The notes under the pieces are model-generated. The model worked only from the letters and a program-made list of their open reading frames with translations, searched no databases and was not told the DNA's origin. The translations under genes were made by a program, and so were the position numbers. From NCBI RefSeq assembly GCF_003023845.1, contig NZ_PYFT01000001.1:6882001-6946000 (forward strand): a stretch of DNA of 64,000 nt, read 5' to 3'. Origin of the DNA: Adhaeribacter arboris (GTDB taxonomy: Bacteria; Bacteroidota; Bacteroidia; Cytophagales; Hymenobacteraceae). Shown piece after piece: positions 1 through 10,316 of this stretch; the first letter of the stretch is position 1; every line of letters starts with the position of its first letter.

Positions 1-477
1 TATGCCGGAGTACAGCTATATGCGCTTACGGATAGTAAAAAAATTACCGACTATGTAACCGAGAAAACTAAAAATGCCTTAGCCCTTAATGTTGGTTATG
101 GCGGTGCTTATTATTCGGGTACCTTCGATAATTTATCTTACGATGCGGCGCCGTACGCAGGTATCTCTCTTCCATTTGGTAAGGCACCCTTCGTATCTCC
201 TTTCTGGGCAAAAACCAGTATTTCTACAGGGGTATTTTTGCAAAATTTAAAGTTTGGCCCCGGTAATGTGGCTACCGGACCTTTAGTGCATCGTCCGGTT
301 TACGTTGCTCTGGGTTACCGGGTACTGCCATTTATCCGCCTGAACGCGGGGGCAACGGTTTTACAAAACAAACTTACGAGTAGTACCAGCACCGATTTAA
401 ACCTGGATAAGGTATACATCCGGCCCTTTGTAGGTTTAAGCATGGAAATCAATTTGTGGCTGAACTTAAACCGCTAA
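1..477 (+). CDS. Outer-membrane beta-barrel protein, 3' part only (5' end outside window)
   Basis: The first reading frame is open from base 1 to a TAA at 475-477, giving the last 158 residues of a protein that begins upstream of the window. The fragment alternates polar and hydrophobic residues in short stretches rich in Gly, Tyr, Phe and Trp, broken by Ser/Thr/Asp turns. It ends in a strand-like segment (GLSMEINLWLNLNR). That pattern is typical of the last strands of a small outer-membrane barrel. The next gene, an OmpA-type protein, starts 2 bp after the stop, so the two are probably co-transcribed and both act at the outer membrane. No family can be named from the fragment. An internal TTG at 238 could be mistaken for a start, but the frame is clearly coding upstream of it. 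Confidence 0.7.
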   Translation, partial: YAGVQLYALTDSKKITDYVTEKTKNALALNVGYGGAYYSGTFDNLSYDAAPYAGISLPFGKAPFVSPFWAKTSISTGVFLQNLKFGPGNVATGPLVHRPVYVALGYRVLPFIRLNAGATVLQNKLTSSTSTDLNLDKVYIRPFVGLSMEINLWLNLNR

Positions 478-479
478 TC

Positions 480-2267
480 ATGAAACTTTTTTTATTCATA
501 TTACTAGCTGGTCTTAGCTGCCTAAATGCTGTAGCGCAGCACAACTTGTATAAATGGCAGTTAAAAGGCTATACGGGTGTTGCTAATTATTACAACCCAA
601 ATAAGAAAACCATTGATTATTTTAAATTAGGAGATAATTTATGGCACCGACTGGAAATAGGTCGGAGTTTAAGCAAAACTTTCGGCCTTTCGGCCAGCGC
701 TTCTTTTGGTAAAGTGAGAGGTCTGGCACCGCAGGACCGCAGCTTTCTTACGGATGTTCGTATGACCTCGGTACGACTTTATTTCTATACCGATAATGGC
801 TGGCTGTTAAAATCCTCTTCCTTAATTTCACCTTTCTTTTTTGGTGGTTACGGCTTAAGTACTTTTAACCAAGGCAGTAATAGTGTTTCTAGCGAAAGTA
901 AATACAGGCAGGTACTTCCGTTTGGTTTGGGGCTCAAGTTCCGGATAACCGAAAGGTGGCAACTCGATCTGCAAACCGAAACAGTGTATAATACCCACCC
1001 TTCCTCAAATGAAATAGCAAACGAGCAAAACAAGTATAATAATGGTTTTCTGCACACAGGTCTGGCGCTTGCCTATAATTTTGGATTTAAGCCATCTTCG
1101 TTTAAAGCGTCGCGGTTTTACGCGAGCTTCCAAGACCCACTTGCACAGGCTGATTCTACTCAAACGACAAAGACCGCTAACCTCTCTAAATTAACTGCCC
1201 GGCCCACTTTGCTGGCTACTCGGACCGATCGCCTGGTAAATCCACGATTAATTATGGTTAGAGATACCGTTTTAATATCCGAAAAAAACACTCCGCAGAA
1301 ACCCGATACCCTAAACCGCCAAATGTTTATTACGCAAAAACGAGATACTGTGTATTCGGCGGATAGAAATCGGGGTATTACCCGAACAAACCTTATTAGT
1401 TCGCATACTATTCGTACTACAGCAAGAGAAAAAGCATTAAATGATAGAGAAAGAGCAATAGCCGAAAATGACCTTAGAACAAGTCGGGCGGCAACTTTTA
1501 GGCAAGCAGAAGCGGCCCGGGTACAAGAATTGTTAAGAACAACTGTACCTTACCGGGTAACACCCAGCACCACTACTCGGGTATACCAACCTGGGTATCA
1601 GCTCAACCGTAATAGCCGTACCCCTTTATATCCGGCCAGTCAAAGTTCCTTAATGCTACTTCAAAAAGATAAAAGCGACCTGGCGGAAGCAAACCGGAAA
1701 AATAACGAACTACAATACGCCTACGACTCATTAAATGCATTAAATAACAAAGACAGCGTTCTAACAACACAACTAAGACAGCAAAAATCCTCTTTCAAAG
1801 CTTTAGATAATAGAGTGGTGGGTTATATGCAGGACCAGGCCGTTTTGAATGAAATCATGAAACAACGTTTGGCAGCTTACGAAAACGAATTAGCTCGTTT
1901 ACCCCAGGCGGCAACATCAACTCTTAATGACACACCAGAAGCAATAAGCGGCTTTGACACGAACGTATTCTTCACAATAAATAGTTACGTAATACCTTCC
2001 CAAAGTTTTAACAGTTTACTTACCTGTGCCACTTTGTTAAATGCAAATCCAGGAAAAAAACTTCAACTCACCGGCTATACCGATAAGACGGGTAAATCAA
2101 GTTATAACTTATTATTAAGTCGAAAAAGAGTGGAAGCTGTTTCTGATTTTTTTCAAGATCAAGGTATTGAAAAAAAGCGCATATTGATGCAGTATTTTGG
2201 CGAAGCAGAATCAGATGATAAGTTAAATTCACTCGGCAGAAAAGTAATGTTACATATTCTTGATTAG
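480..2267 (+). CDS. OmpA family protein with N-terminal beta-barrel
   Basis: A 595-residue exported protein. The ATG at 480 is chosen because it begins a clean signal peptide (MKLFLFILLAGLSCLNAVAQ); an earlier in-frame ATG at 456 would overlap the previous gene and spoil the signal. Residues about 20-210 look like an eight-stranded outer-membrane barrel. About 215-420 is a low-complexity linker rich in Arg, Thr and Gln, and 420-475 is probably helical or coiled. The last 110 residues are an OmpA C-terminal domain: FDTNVFF, then LQLTGYTDKTG, then LLSRKRVEAVSDF, then a final LGRKVMLHI segment where the family has its closing strand. OmpA domains bind peptidoglycan, so the protein likely tethers the outer membrane to the wall. 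It sits 2 bp after the partial barrel gene, suggesting one transcript. Confidence 0.85.
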   Translation: MKLFLFILLAGLSCLNAVAQHNLYKWQLKGYTGVANYYNPNKKTIDYFKLGDNLWHRLEIGRSLSKTFGLSASASFGKVRGLAPQDRSFLTDVRMTSVRLYFYTDNGWLLKSSSLISPFFFGGYGLSTFNQGSNSVSSESKYRQVLPFGLGLKFRITERWQLDLQTETVYNTHPSSNEIANEQNKYNNGFLHTGLALAYNFGFKPSSFKASRFYASFQDPLAQADSTQTTKTANLSKLTARPTLLATRTDRLVNPRLIMVRDTVLISEKNTPQKPDTLNRQMFITQKRDTVYSADRNRGITRTNLISSHTIRTTAREKALNDRERAIAENDLRTSRAATFRQAEAARVQELLRTTVPYRVTPSTTTRVYQPGYQLNRNSRTPLYPASQSSLMLLQKDKSDLAEANRKNNELQYAYDSLNALNNKDSVLTTQLRQQKSSFKALDNRVVGYMQDQAVLNEIMKQRLAAYENELARLPQAATSTLNDTPEAISGFDTNVFFTINSYVIPSQSFNSLLTCATLLNANPGKKLQLTGYTDKTGKSSYNLLLSRKRVEAVSDFFQDQGIEKKRILMQYFGEAESDDKLNSLGRKVMLHILD

Positions 2268-2303
2268 GCGAAGTGTTCTTGATTAGGGAAGTGAAGGCAT
2301 AAA

Positions 2304-2333
2304 AAAGCCTCTCCGGCTTAGCGAAGAGGCTTT
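2304..2333 (-). terminator. Rho-independent terminator of tRNA-Glu
   Basis: A perfect 9-bp stem (AAAGCCTCT with AGAGGCTTT, 12-nt loop) lies 5 bp past the 3' end of tRNA-Glu. Read on the minus strand it runs into six T residues. On the plus strand the same hairpin could also stop the ompA-type transcript, though only three T follow. Confidence 0.75.
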
Positions 2334-2337
2334 GCAG

Positions 2338-2409
2338 TAGCCCGTAGGGGAATCGAACCCCTGTTACCAGAATGAAAATCTGAGGTCCTAACCCCTAGAC
2401 GAACGGGCC
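2338..2409 (-). tRNA. tRNA-Glu (anticodon UUC)
   Basis: The minus strand folds as a 72-nt cloverleaf. The acceptor stem is GGCCCGT with ACGGGCT (first pair G-U) and the discriminator is A. The T arm contains GGTTCGATTCC. The anticodon stem is TCAGA with TCTGG around the loop TTTTCAT, giving anticodon TTC. CCA is not encoded. A promoter match lies 43 bp upstream and a terminator follows. Confidence 0.95.
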
Positions 2410-2452
2410 GTATACTTACCTGAAAAACAGATTATGTTTTATTTTGGTGGTG

Positions 2453-2484
2453 CAAATATAGGCTGCCTAACGTAGTTTTCCAAA
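2453..2484 (-). promoter_or_regulatory. Bacteroidota-type promoter of tRNA-Glu
   Basis: On the minus strand TTTG (2484-2481), 20 bp, then TATATTTG (2460-2453) match the Bacteroidota consensus TTTG-N19/20-TAnnTTTG. The -7 element ends 43 bp before the tRNA 5' end, the same distance as the matching element before tRNA-Asp in this window. Confidence 0.6.
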
Positions 2485-2555
2485 AAAATCATAAAAATTT
2501 AAATATTTTCAACAAAACAGATTACTTGCCACTTTTCAACTAAAGAATAAAATAA

Positions 2556-3628
<1,073 letters not shown>

Positions 3629-3653
3629 TGTTTTAGATTAATTATTAAATACT

Positions 3654-3681
3654 AAAAAGCCCATCTTTTGATGGGCTTTTT
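3654..3681 (+). terminator. Rho-independent terminator of gap
   Basis: A perfect 12-bp stem (AAAAAGCCCATC with GATGGGCTTTTT, loop TTTT) starts 26 bp after the gap stop and ends in a T run. It is also symmetrical enough to serve the convergent PIG-L gene. Confidence 0.85.
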
Positions 3682-3740
3682 GTTTATTTGGGTTTCGAGA
3701 TAGATTACTCTTACAACTGGAAAAATAAACCACAAACTGG

Positions 3741-4625
3741 TTAAGGTTTCGCGGGCAGCATGGGGAATAGCCGGCGGATGTCGGCATCAGTGGGCCTTTT
3801 GCCGTATTCACAAATTTCGAAGGCTTCTACGTTAATTACTTTGGCTGCCTTATCGGCGCCGTACCATTTTTCTAAAGTTTGTTTTATTTCCGGCGAAGGT
3901 TGCGAACGGCCCAGCCATCTTTTTGCCAACCATTTCTTCCGCTCTTCCGGGTTAGTAGGTACAGTGGTGTCGTGGTCAATCCAGGGCAGCCACTCGTAAA
4001 CCTGCGATACGTGCGCGTCCAAGGCATCTAATTTTTTGGGAAAAACCGGGGTTATATCAATAGCTATATCGGGACGAAAAGGATTGGGCCGCTGAAAATT
4101 ATCGCGGGCATACAAGAAAACGGGATTATTTTCCAGGGCGGGTACACTGCTTAATATATTGGGTACTATTACCAGAAAGGACGCATCCTGCACCAGTATC
4201 CCGGTATAACGATGGTCGGGGTGATAATCATTTGGTCGCGGGGCAATTACCAGGTCGGCTTTCCACTCTCTTATTCGTTTAATTACGGCTAAGCGATTCT
4301 CCAGGGTAGGCAGCAGTTCGCCGTCGTGATTATCCAATACTTCGTATTCCACGCCCAGGCGACGCGCGACTTCTTGGGTTTCCTTGTAACGTCTTTGGGC
4401 CAGTTCTCCCCCGCTTATTTTTTGGTGCCCTTTGTCGCCGTTGGTTAAAGAAACAAATTTAACGGCGTGCCCGGAAGCGGCATACAAAGCAGCCACACCA
4501 CCGCTCGAAATATCGCAATCATCGGGATGAGCGCCAAAAACCAAAACCCGAATTCTATTATTTTGGCCAGTGGCGTTTAGATAAAAAGTGAAGAGTGTTA
4601 GCAAACAAAGAAAATACTTTCTCAT
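3741..4625 (-). CDS. Exported PIG-L (LmbE-like) family deacetylase
   Basis: A 294-residue protein with an N-terminal signal peptide (MRKYFLCLLTLFTFYLNATG), so it acts in the periplasm or outside. The metal-binding motif AHPDD is at residues 32-36 and the second motif HPDH at 135-138; both are diagnostic of zinc-dependent N-acetylglucosamine de-N-acetylases of the PIG-L/LmbE family. Members remove acetyl groups from GlcNAc-type sugars or related amides. The natural substrate cannot be told from sequence. It stands alone, convergent with gap. Confidence 0.88.
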   Translation of the reverse strand: MRKYFLCLLTLFTFYLNATGQNNRIRVLVFGAHPDDCDISSGGVAALYAASGHAVKFVSLTNGDKGHQKISGGELAQRRYKETQEVARRLGVEYEVLDNHDGELLPTLENRLAVIKRIREWKADLVIAPRPNDYHPDHRYTGILVQDASFLVIVPNILSSVPALENNPVFLYARDNFQRPNPFRPDIAIDITPVFPKKLDALDAHVSQVYEWLPWIDHDTTVPTNPEERKKWLAKRWLGRSQPSPEIKQTLEKWYGADKAAKVINVEAFEICEYGKRPTDADIRRLFPMLPAKP

Positions 4626-4838
4626 GTTACCTGAGTTATAAATGGTTTATTCCGTTACCGCCGGGTATTACTTGTCCGGCAGCAGGATCCTGCTCTAAAA
4701 TAGGGAAAAGTCTGTTATTTCTATTAGCTCCAAATAAAATATACCATTCCAAACACGCTAAAAAATGGCTGCAAAAGAAATTAACTAAAAACATTATATT
4801 TTTAGCGGAGCATTAGAGTAGGTTCTAAAAAATGCTTT

Positions 4839-5196
4839 TTGAATAAAATATTACTTAAAGATGTAAATCAGACTTTGTTTTTTTGTAATTCTACAAGTAA
4901 ACAACCTATAAAAGGTAAGCGGGATATAGCAGAATATATCTACGGAGAGGAATACGCCGGAAAGAATCAGACTTTTGCAGCCGAACTAGAACGAATGGAA
5001 GAAAAATACCGCACGTTTTTAAAAAAACCGGAAACCCTAAAATAAAACCGCACCGCACGACCGATTACAAAACCATTATGCTTTGCGTGCTGCTTCCAGG
5101 CAAGTTTCTTTCCGGTTCAACGAAGCTTCGGATTTGCCCGGGGAGATTAAACAAGAAGGTACAGAAGCCTTTCACCGCATCTGGAAATTAGCCTAA
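4839..5196 (+). pseudogene. Possible frameshifted remnant of an unrecognised gene
   Basis: Two short open stretches overlap in different frames. From a TTG at 4839, 68 codons run to a TAA at 5043; residues 25-68 look protein-like (IAEYIYGEEYAGKNQ, then an acidic/basic helix). From 5041 the next frame is open to a TAA at 5194 and also reads like protein (QVSFRFNEASDLPGEIKQEG, then a hydrophobic end). Joining them would give about 118 residues. I do not recognise either part, and there is no good start codon or signal. It could be a decayed gene or chance. Confidence 0.25.
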
Positions 5197-5693
5197 TTAT
5201 ATTTTTTAAATAGTAGCAAGCATAAATTAGAATACTTCCACTTCTGACCTTTTACCTATAGTAAATAAATAAAATTGTGCGTTTAATAGATTTGGATATT
5301 TTAGGTACTGCCACATGAAGGATTAGTGCTTCAATTAAAATAAGGTAATCAGAGTAGAATTCCTGACCAATTTTGCTTTTAAGTAAAAGGCCAAATTAAA
5401 ATCTATATAACCATGTTAGAAATAAGAGGATAAGTACTCGACATCTAATTGAATAGAGTTAATTTTGTCTTGATACATGTGCCTTACTACTTGTGTCCAT
5501 TTACTTAGTTTAAATAAATAAAGATTTATGCAGCTATTAGCAGCAAAGTAAGAGACATGTCTTTCGCCTTCCATGTAAACCGGCTCTTTAAGCTGACTTA
5601 TGCGGTAACTTTATTTAAAATCACTTTATTTGTGGCTTAGGTATGTCTTAGTTATGAGCGTTACTGCCTGCCTATTCGCAAAATAACTCCGCT
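5197..5693. other. Gene-free stretch
   Basis: About 500 bp of AT-rich sequence with stops in all frames. I see no RNA gene, strong hairpin or repeat in it. It probably holds the upstream region of the alpha/beta hydrolase and decayed sequence. Confidence 0.5.
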
Positions 5694-6632
5694 ATGGTCC
5701 CCAAAACTGCTTCAACTCTTACTACCGAAAACAAGCAAATGCAACGCGCAAAATTGTATCAACTCCTAGGCCGATTACCCGACCGGCACCGGCCTATTAC
5801 AGCTAAAGTAGTTTCGCGGGAAGAAACGGATGAAATAATAATGGAGAAATTGCTCCTGGATTTGAATGGGTTGGAATTAGCATCCGCTTATTTTACGAAA
5901 CCGAAAACCGCCTCCGGAAAAATACCGGTGATTTTGTTTAACCATTCGCATTTTGGGCAGTACGAAGTAGGGAAAAACGAGTTTGTAAAAGGCCGCCAAG
6001 AAATGCAAAGCCCACCTTACGCGCTTGCTTTAGCCAGGGCAAGGTACGCCGGCTTGTGTATCGATAGTTGGGGATTTGGGGAAAGAAGCAACCGACCAGA
6101 AGTAGATATCTTTAAAGAAATGCTCTGGAAAGGTCAGGTAATGTGGGGCATGATGGTGTACGATAACCTGCGGGCCCTTGATTATCTGGAAACCCGCCCC
6201 GAGGTGGATACCCAACGCATCGCAACTATGGGCTTGTCGATGGGCAGTACCATGGCCTGGTGGCTGGCTGCTTTAGATGAGCGCATTAAAGTTACCGTTG
6301 ATTTAAATTGCTTAACCGATTTTCAAGCGTTAATAGAAGATAAGGGATTAGACCGACACGGCATCTATTACTACGTACCCGATTTGTTGAATCATTTTAC
6401 TACATCCGGCATCAATGCCCTCATTGCGCCACGTCCGCATTTTGGTTTGGCAGGCAGCCTCGATCCTTTAACTCCTTTAAAAGGTTTAGAAAAAATAGAT
6501 GCCGACTTAAAGAAAGTTTATGCTGCTGAGAATGCTTCCAATGCCTGGAAATTAAAAATTTACCCGGTGGGCCACCTGGAAACCCCGGAAATGCGCCAGG
6601 ATATTATGGCTTTTTTTAAAAAATGGTTGTAA
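5694..6632 (+). CDS. Alpha/beta hydrolase family protein (dienelactone hydrolase/acetyl-esterase type)
   Basis: A 312-residue protein without a signal peptide, so probably cytosolic. The nucleophile elbow GLSMGST places Ser182, the acid is probably Asp257 in AGSLDPLTP, and the base is His294 in [11 protein letters not shown]. This gives a complete Ser-Asp-His triad. The N-terminal 50 residues form a leader before the core begins at about [16 protein letters not shown], as in acetyl-xylan-esterase-like and dienelactone-hydrolase-like proteins. The substrate is unknown. An in-frame Met at residue 16 is an alternative start. The gene is flanked by long non-coding stretches and is not part of an evident operon. 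Confidence 0.8.
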   Translation: MVPKTASTLTTENKQMQRAKLYQLLGRLPDRHRPITAKVVSREETDEIIMEKLLLDLNGLELASAYFTKPKTASGKIPVILFNHSHFGQYEVGKNEFVKGRQEMQSPPYALALARARYAGLCIDSWGFGERSNRPEVDIFKEMLWKGQVMWGMMVYDNLRALDYLETRPEVDTQRIATMGLSMGSTMAWWLAALDERIKVTVDLNCLTDFQALIEDKGLDRHGIYYYVPDLLNHFTTSGINALIAPRPHFGLAGSLDPLTPLKGLEKIDADLKKVYAAENASNAWKLKIYPVGHLETPEMRQDIMAFFKKWL

Positions 6633-7242
6633 TAAAATTTTCTACCTGCTCTGCCATTCTTCTTAACTAACAAGCAATTATTCTTTGGTGTAATTTCTCC
6701 TAAATGTAATTTTAGTATTCATGAAAGTTTTAACTATTTAAAAGGTAGCAAAAGGATGTTTCACTATTTTGATTTAATCCTGTATTGGTTAATTGCAGTT
6801 AGCAAGGAGTTGAAGTAAGTTGTACGTGGTAATATTTTCTCTTATTTGAAAATTTGATCAGGTAGATTAAAGAACGCCAAAAATTCCAATTCTCTACTTC
6901 AAACTAGTTTTAATCAGTTACTTAAATCTAAAAACTACCAGATAGTAAGCTAAGAAGCCTTACACAATTAATCGCTTTTCAAGCCTCCATCAAATTCAAC
7001 TTAAGTTGGGATCTAAATAAGGCTGCTTATAGTTACGGTTAATTAGTTTGCTATATGCCATCGGTAGAACGGTAAGCACAAAAGCTAGTTTTAAAAATTT
7101 CCAAATAAAATTAGGCTTGTTTGGCCGTGTTAGAGTTCTGGTTAAGAGTTATTATATTCTAACATTTTTGTCTTAATTTAGTACTTATAATGGATATAAT
7201 TGCTGTTTTAATAATATAAATACGAATTAATTGCACTTTTCT
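6633..7242. other. Gene-free stretch upstream of the histidine kinase
   Basis: About 600 bp of AT-rich sequence with frequent stops on both strands. No RNA gene, terminator or repeat is evident. The promoter of the sensor kinase should lie near the 3' end of the stretch, but I see no convincing TAnnTTTG match. Confidence 0.5.
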
Positions 7243-10158
7243 ATGGTAATAAGAATAAGGCAGTTTTTACAGAATTATTTTTCTGCGACAATCACTTTAC
7301 TGTTTTGTTTGTTTGTAACGCTTTTTGTTTTTTATACCCTTAAAAACAAAACGAAGGAAAACAATCAAAAAACTTTTTTGAATAAAACCATTCAAGCCAG
7401 AGAAGCTTTAAACCGGTGGGTTATTAATTATTTTCAGGTTTTAAAAGGGGGAAAAGCTTTATTTGCTGCGTCGGGCAAGGTAACCCGACAAGAATGGAAA
7501 AATTATATTGGTGCTTTAGAGGTAACTAAAAACTATCCGGGTATTCAAGGCATTGGTTTTGCCCAGGTTATTCACCCCGCGCAATTATCAAAACATATCC
7601 AGGAAGTTAAAAACTTAGGTTTTCCGGAATATAGAGTAAGTCCGGAAGGGTTACGATCACTTTACACGCCCATTGTTTTTATTGAACCTTTTTCGGGTCG
7701 TAACCTGCGGGCTTTTGGTTTTGATATGTTCAGTGAGCCTGTTCGTCGGTTAGCCATGGAAAAAGCCCGCGATTCCGGTAAGCCTACTTTAACCAGTAAA
7801 GTACGTCTGGTGCAGGAAACTCAAGAAGATAGGCAGCCGGGTTTTTTGTTGTATTTACCCGTTTACCAGCAGCATATTACCCCGGCTACGCTGGCCGAAC
7901 GCCGCCAATTATTAACTGGTTTTGTTTATAGTCCTTTCCGCGCGAAGGACTTTATGACAACCATCTTTAACCACAACTTTAATGATTTAAACATTGAGGT
8001 CTACGACGGAATAGTTCTTACCCCAGAAAATCTTTTGTACGATTCTAATATTTTTAAGCCGAATAAAAATAGTCATGCCCCAGTTCCGGTTTTTACGCGG
8101 GTGCTGCCTTTGCAAATAGAAGACCACACCTGGACCCTTAAGTTTACTCAAATTGTGGAGCCTCCTTCTTCCGATAAAAATTTGCCTGATCTTATCTTGG
8201 CAGGAGGAGGTATCATTAGTTTTCTGATATTTCTGGCGATGTATTTAGTGGCAAACACTCGCCGTTTTAACCAATTAAAACAAACTATTACCGATAATGC
8301 AACTGCCGCTTTATTTATGATGGATGCCAATGGCTATTGCACCTTCATGAATCCGGCGGCCGAAGCAATGGTTGGGTATACGCTGGAAGAAATTCAGCAA
8401 AAGCCATTGCACGATATGATTCACCATACCCGACCGGATGGCAGTCCATACCCTTTGCACGAATGCCCGATTGATCGGGCTTTACCTACAAATAACAATA
8501 TGCGGGCTCACGAAGATGTATTTATTCGGAAGGACGGAACATTTTTCCCGGTAAGTTGTGCTGCCAGCCCTATTTATGAACATGGTGTTCCCGTTTCAAC
8601 GGTTATAGAAGTCCGGAATATTACAGACGAACAAGAATCCAGAATTGCATTAGAGGAAAGTGAAGCCCGTTTCCGGAATATGGCCGATAGTGCGCCCGTA
8701 CTCATCTGGATGAGTAGCAATGAGGGAAAAATAACTTACGTAAATAAACAATGGCTGGAATTTACGGGTCAAACATTAGCAGAAGCTCTGGACCATGGCT
8801 GGGATAAAGCCGTTCATCCGGAAGATAAAGAAAAAGTTAAAGCTATTTACAATAATGCCCGAAACAAGAAAGTAAGCTACCAGGTCGATTACCGTATCCG
8901 GCGGCACACCGGTACTTACCGGTGGGTAGCCTCTACGGCTACTCCCCGCTTTGATAATAAAGGACAATTACTAGGCTACATTGGGTCGATTAGCGATATA
9001 ACCGAAAGAAAAGAAGCAGAAAAACGTTTAAAAGAAAATGCGGATTTGCTGCATCAGATCTTTTTAGAAGTGCCCGCTATTGTGGCTTTAATCCGGGCGA
9101 CCGATCAGGTGTATATGCTGGCTAATCCTATGTTTAGTAAGTTACACGGCAACCGCCCCTTATTAGGCCGCAACATCCGCGAGGCCAACCCCGCTCTAAA
9201 TAGAGTAGGATTTGCGGAGCACATAAATAAAGTGGTAACTACCGGAAAACCATTTGTGGGAAAAGAACTGCCTATAACTTTCGAGAACGAGGGCCGCACC
9301 CAAACCGGTTATTTTAACTTGGTATTGCAACCTTTAACTACGAGCCGCAACCAGGTAGCCGTAGTTTTGCTTTTTGCGGTAGAAGTAACGGAATTAGTAG
9401 AAAGCCGCAAAAAGCTGCTCACCACGAACGAAGAATTACAGCAAACGAATGCCGAGTTGCGGCGAATCAATACTGATCTGGACAATTTTGTTTATACGGC
9501 CTCGCACGATTTAAAAGCGCCCATTGCCAACTTGGAAGGCTTAACCACCGATTTAAAATATACCCTCCGAGACCAGATTGGCGACGACGAAAAATTGCTG
9601 TTAACCTTAATTGCCGATTCCATTTTAAAACTCAAGCGCACTATAGTCGATTTAACCGAAATAACCAAAGCTCAAAAAGAAGCATCCGCCCCAAAAGAGT
9701 ATCTTAATTTTGCCGAAGTTCTGGATGATGTAATAGCCGATCTTCAACCTATACTAGATAAAGCTAATACTAAATTGCATATTAGTTTGGAGGCGCCGGA
9801 TGTTTTCTATGCCCGTAAAAACTTACGGAGTATTTTGTATAATTTACTATCAAACGCGGTAAAGTATTGCTCTCCCGGTAAAGCGCCCAATATACGTATT
9901 TCTACCGTAGATGCGGGCGATTTTATTCTTCTCACTGTTGCCGATAATGGTTTAGGTATACGTTCCGATCAGCAATCGAAGTTATTCAATATGTTTAAAA
10001 GAGTGCACACGCACGTAGAAGGTAGTGGTATTGGCTTGTACATTATGAAGCGGATTGTTGAAAATAACGGCGGACGAATAGAGTTAATCAGTAAAGAAGG
10101 CGAGGGCTCAACTTTCCACGTGTATTTCCAAAAAGAAAAGCAAGTTATTCAAGGCTGA
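7243..10158 (+). CDS. CHASE- and PAS-domain sensor histidine kinase
   Basis: A 971-residue membrane sensor kinase. The ATG at 7243 is preferred over an in-frame TTG four codons upstream. Order: membrane segment at about 12-33; a periplasmic CHASE domain at about 60-300 (EWKNYIGALEVTKNYPGIQG); a second membrane segment at about 317-337; PAS with PAC at about 350-470; a second PAS with PAC at 476-595 (RFRNMADSAPVLIWM); a third PAS at about 600-715; HisKA with phospho-acceptor His755 in ASHDLKAPI; and a HATPase domain at about 850-965 (N box LLSNAVKY, G boxes DNGLGI and GSGIGLYI). All catalytic boxes are present. It has no receiver domain and no adjacent response regulator, so it is an orphan kinase whose partner lies elsewhere. 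CHASE domains sense small extracellular molecules; the ligand is unknown. Confidence 0.93.
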   Translation: MVIRIRQFLQNYFSATITLLFCLFVTLFVFYTLKNKTKENNQKTFLNKTIQAREALNRWVINYFQVLKGGKALFAASGKVTRQEWKNYIGALEVTKNYPGIQGIGFAQVIHPAQLSKHIQEVKNLGFPEYRVSPEGLRSLYTPIVFIEPFSGRNLRAFGFDMFSEPVRRLAMEKARDSGKPTLTSKVRLVQETQEDRQPGFLLYLPVYQQHITPATLAERRQLLTGFVYSPFRAKDFMTTIFNHNFNDLNIEVYDGIVLTPENLLYDSNIFKPNKNSHAPVPVFTRVLPLQIEDHTWTLKFTQIVEPPSSDKNLPDLILAGGGIISFLIFLAMYLVANTRRFNQLKQTITDNATAALFMMDANGYCTFMNPAAEAMVGYTLEEIQQKPLHDMIHHTRPDGSPYPLHECPIDRALPTNNNMRAHEDVFIRKDGTFFPVSCAASPIYEHGVPVSTVIEVRNITDEQESRIALEESEARFRNMADSAPVLIWMSSNEGKITYVNKQWLEFTGQTLAEALDHGWDKAVHPEDKEKVKAIYNNARNKKVSYQVDYRIRRHTGTYRWVASTATPRFDNKGQLLGYIGSISDITERKEAEKRLKENADLLHQIFLEVPAIVALIRATDQVYMLANPMFSKLHGNRPLLGRNIREANPALNRVGFAEHINKVVTTGKPFVGKELPITFENEGRTQTGYFNLVLQPLTTSRNQVAVVLLFAVEVTELVESRKKLLTTNEELQQTNAELRRINTDLDNFVYTASHDLKAPIANLEGLTTDLKYTLRDQIGDDEKLLLTLIADSILKLKRTIVDLTEITKAQKEASAPKEYLNFAEVLDDVIADLQPILDKANTKLHISLEAPDVFYARKNLRSILYNLLSNAVKYCSPGKAPNIRISTVDAGDFILLTVADNGLGIRSDQQSKLFNMFKRVHTHVEGSGIGLYIMKRIVENNGGRIELISKEGEGSTFHVYFQKEKQVIQG

Positions 10159-10316
10159 CCTATCTTTTATAAAAAGCATTTTAGTTTTTTCAGAATTCTA
10201 TTTTGAATGGTTGCACAACTATTTTTCATACTGCTTCTACTTACGAACCCCGCCTTTTTTGCGCTACTCTTTACCGTGCAACTTGTGCTTATATTATTTC
10301 ATTTAGTAGTAAAGTT

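Noticed and set aside
4595-4816. 73-codon open stretch overlapping the start of the PIG-L gene
   Set aside because: Begins inside the signal-peptide region of the opposite gene and has no protein-like pattern.
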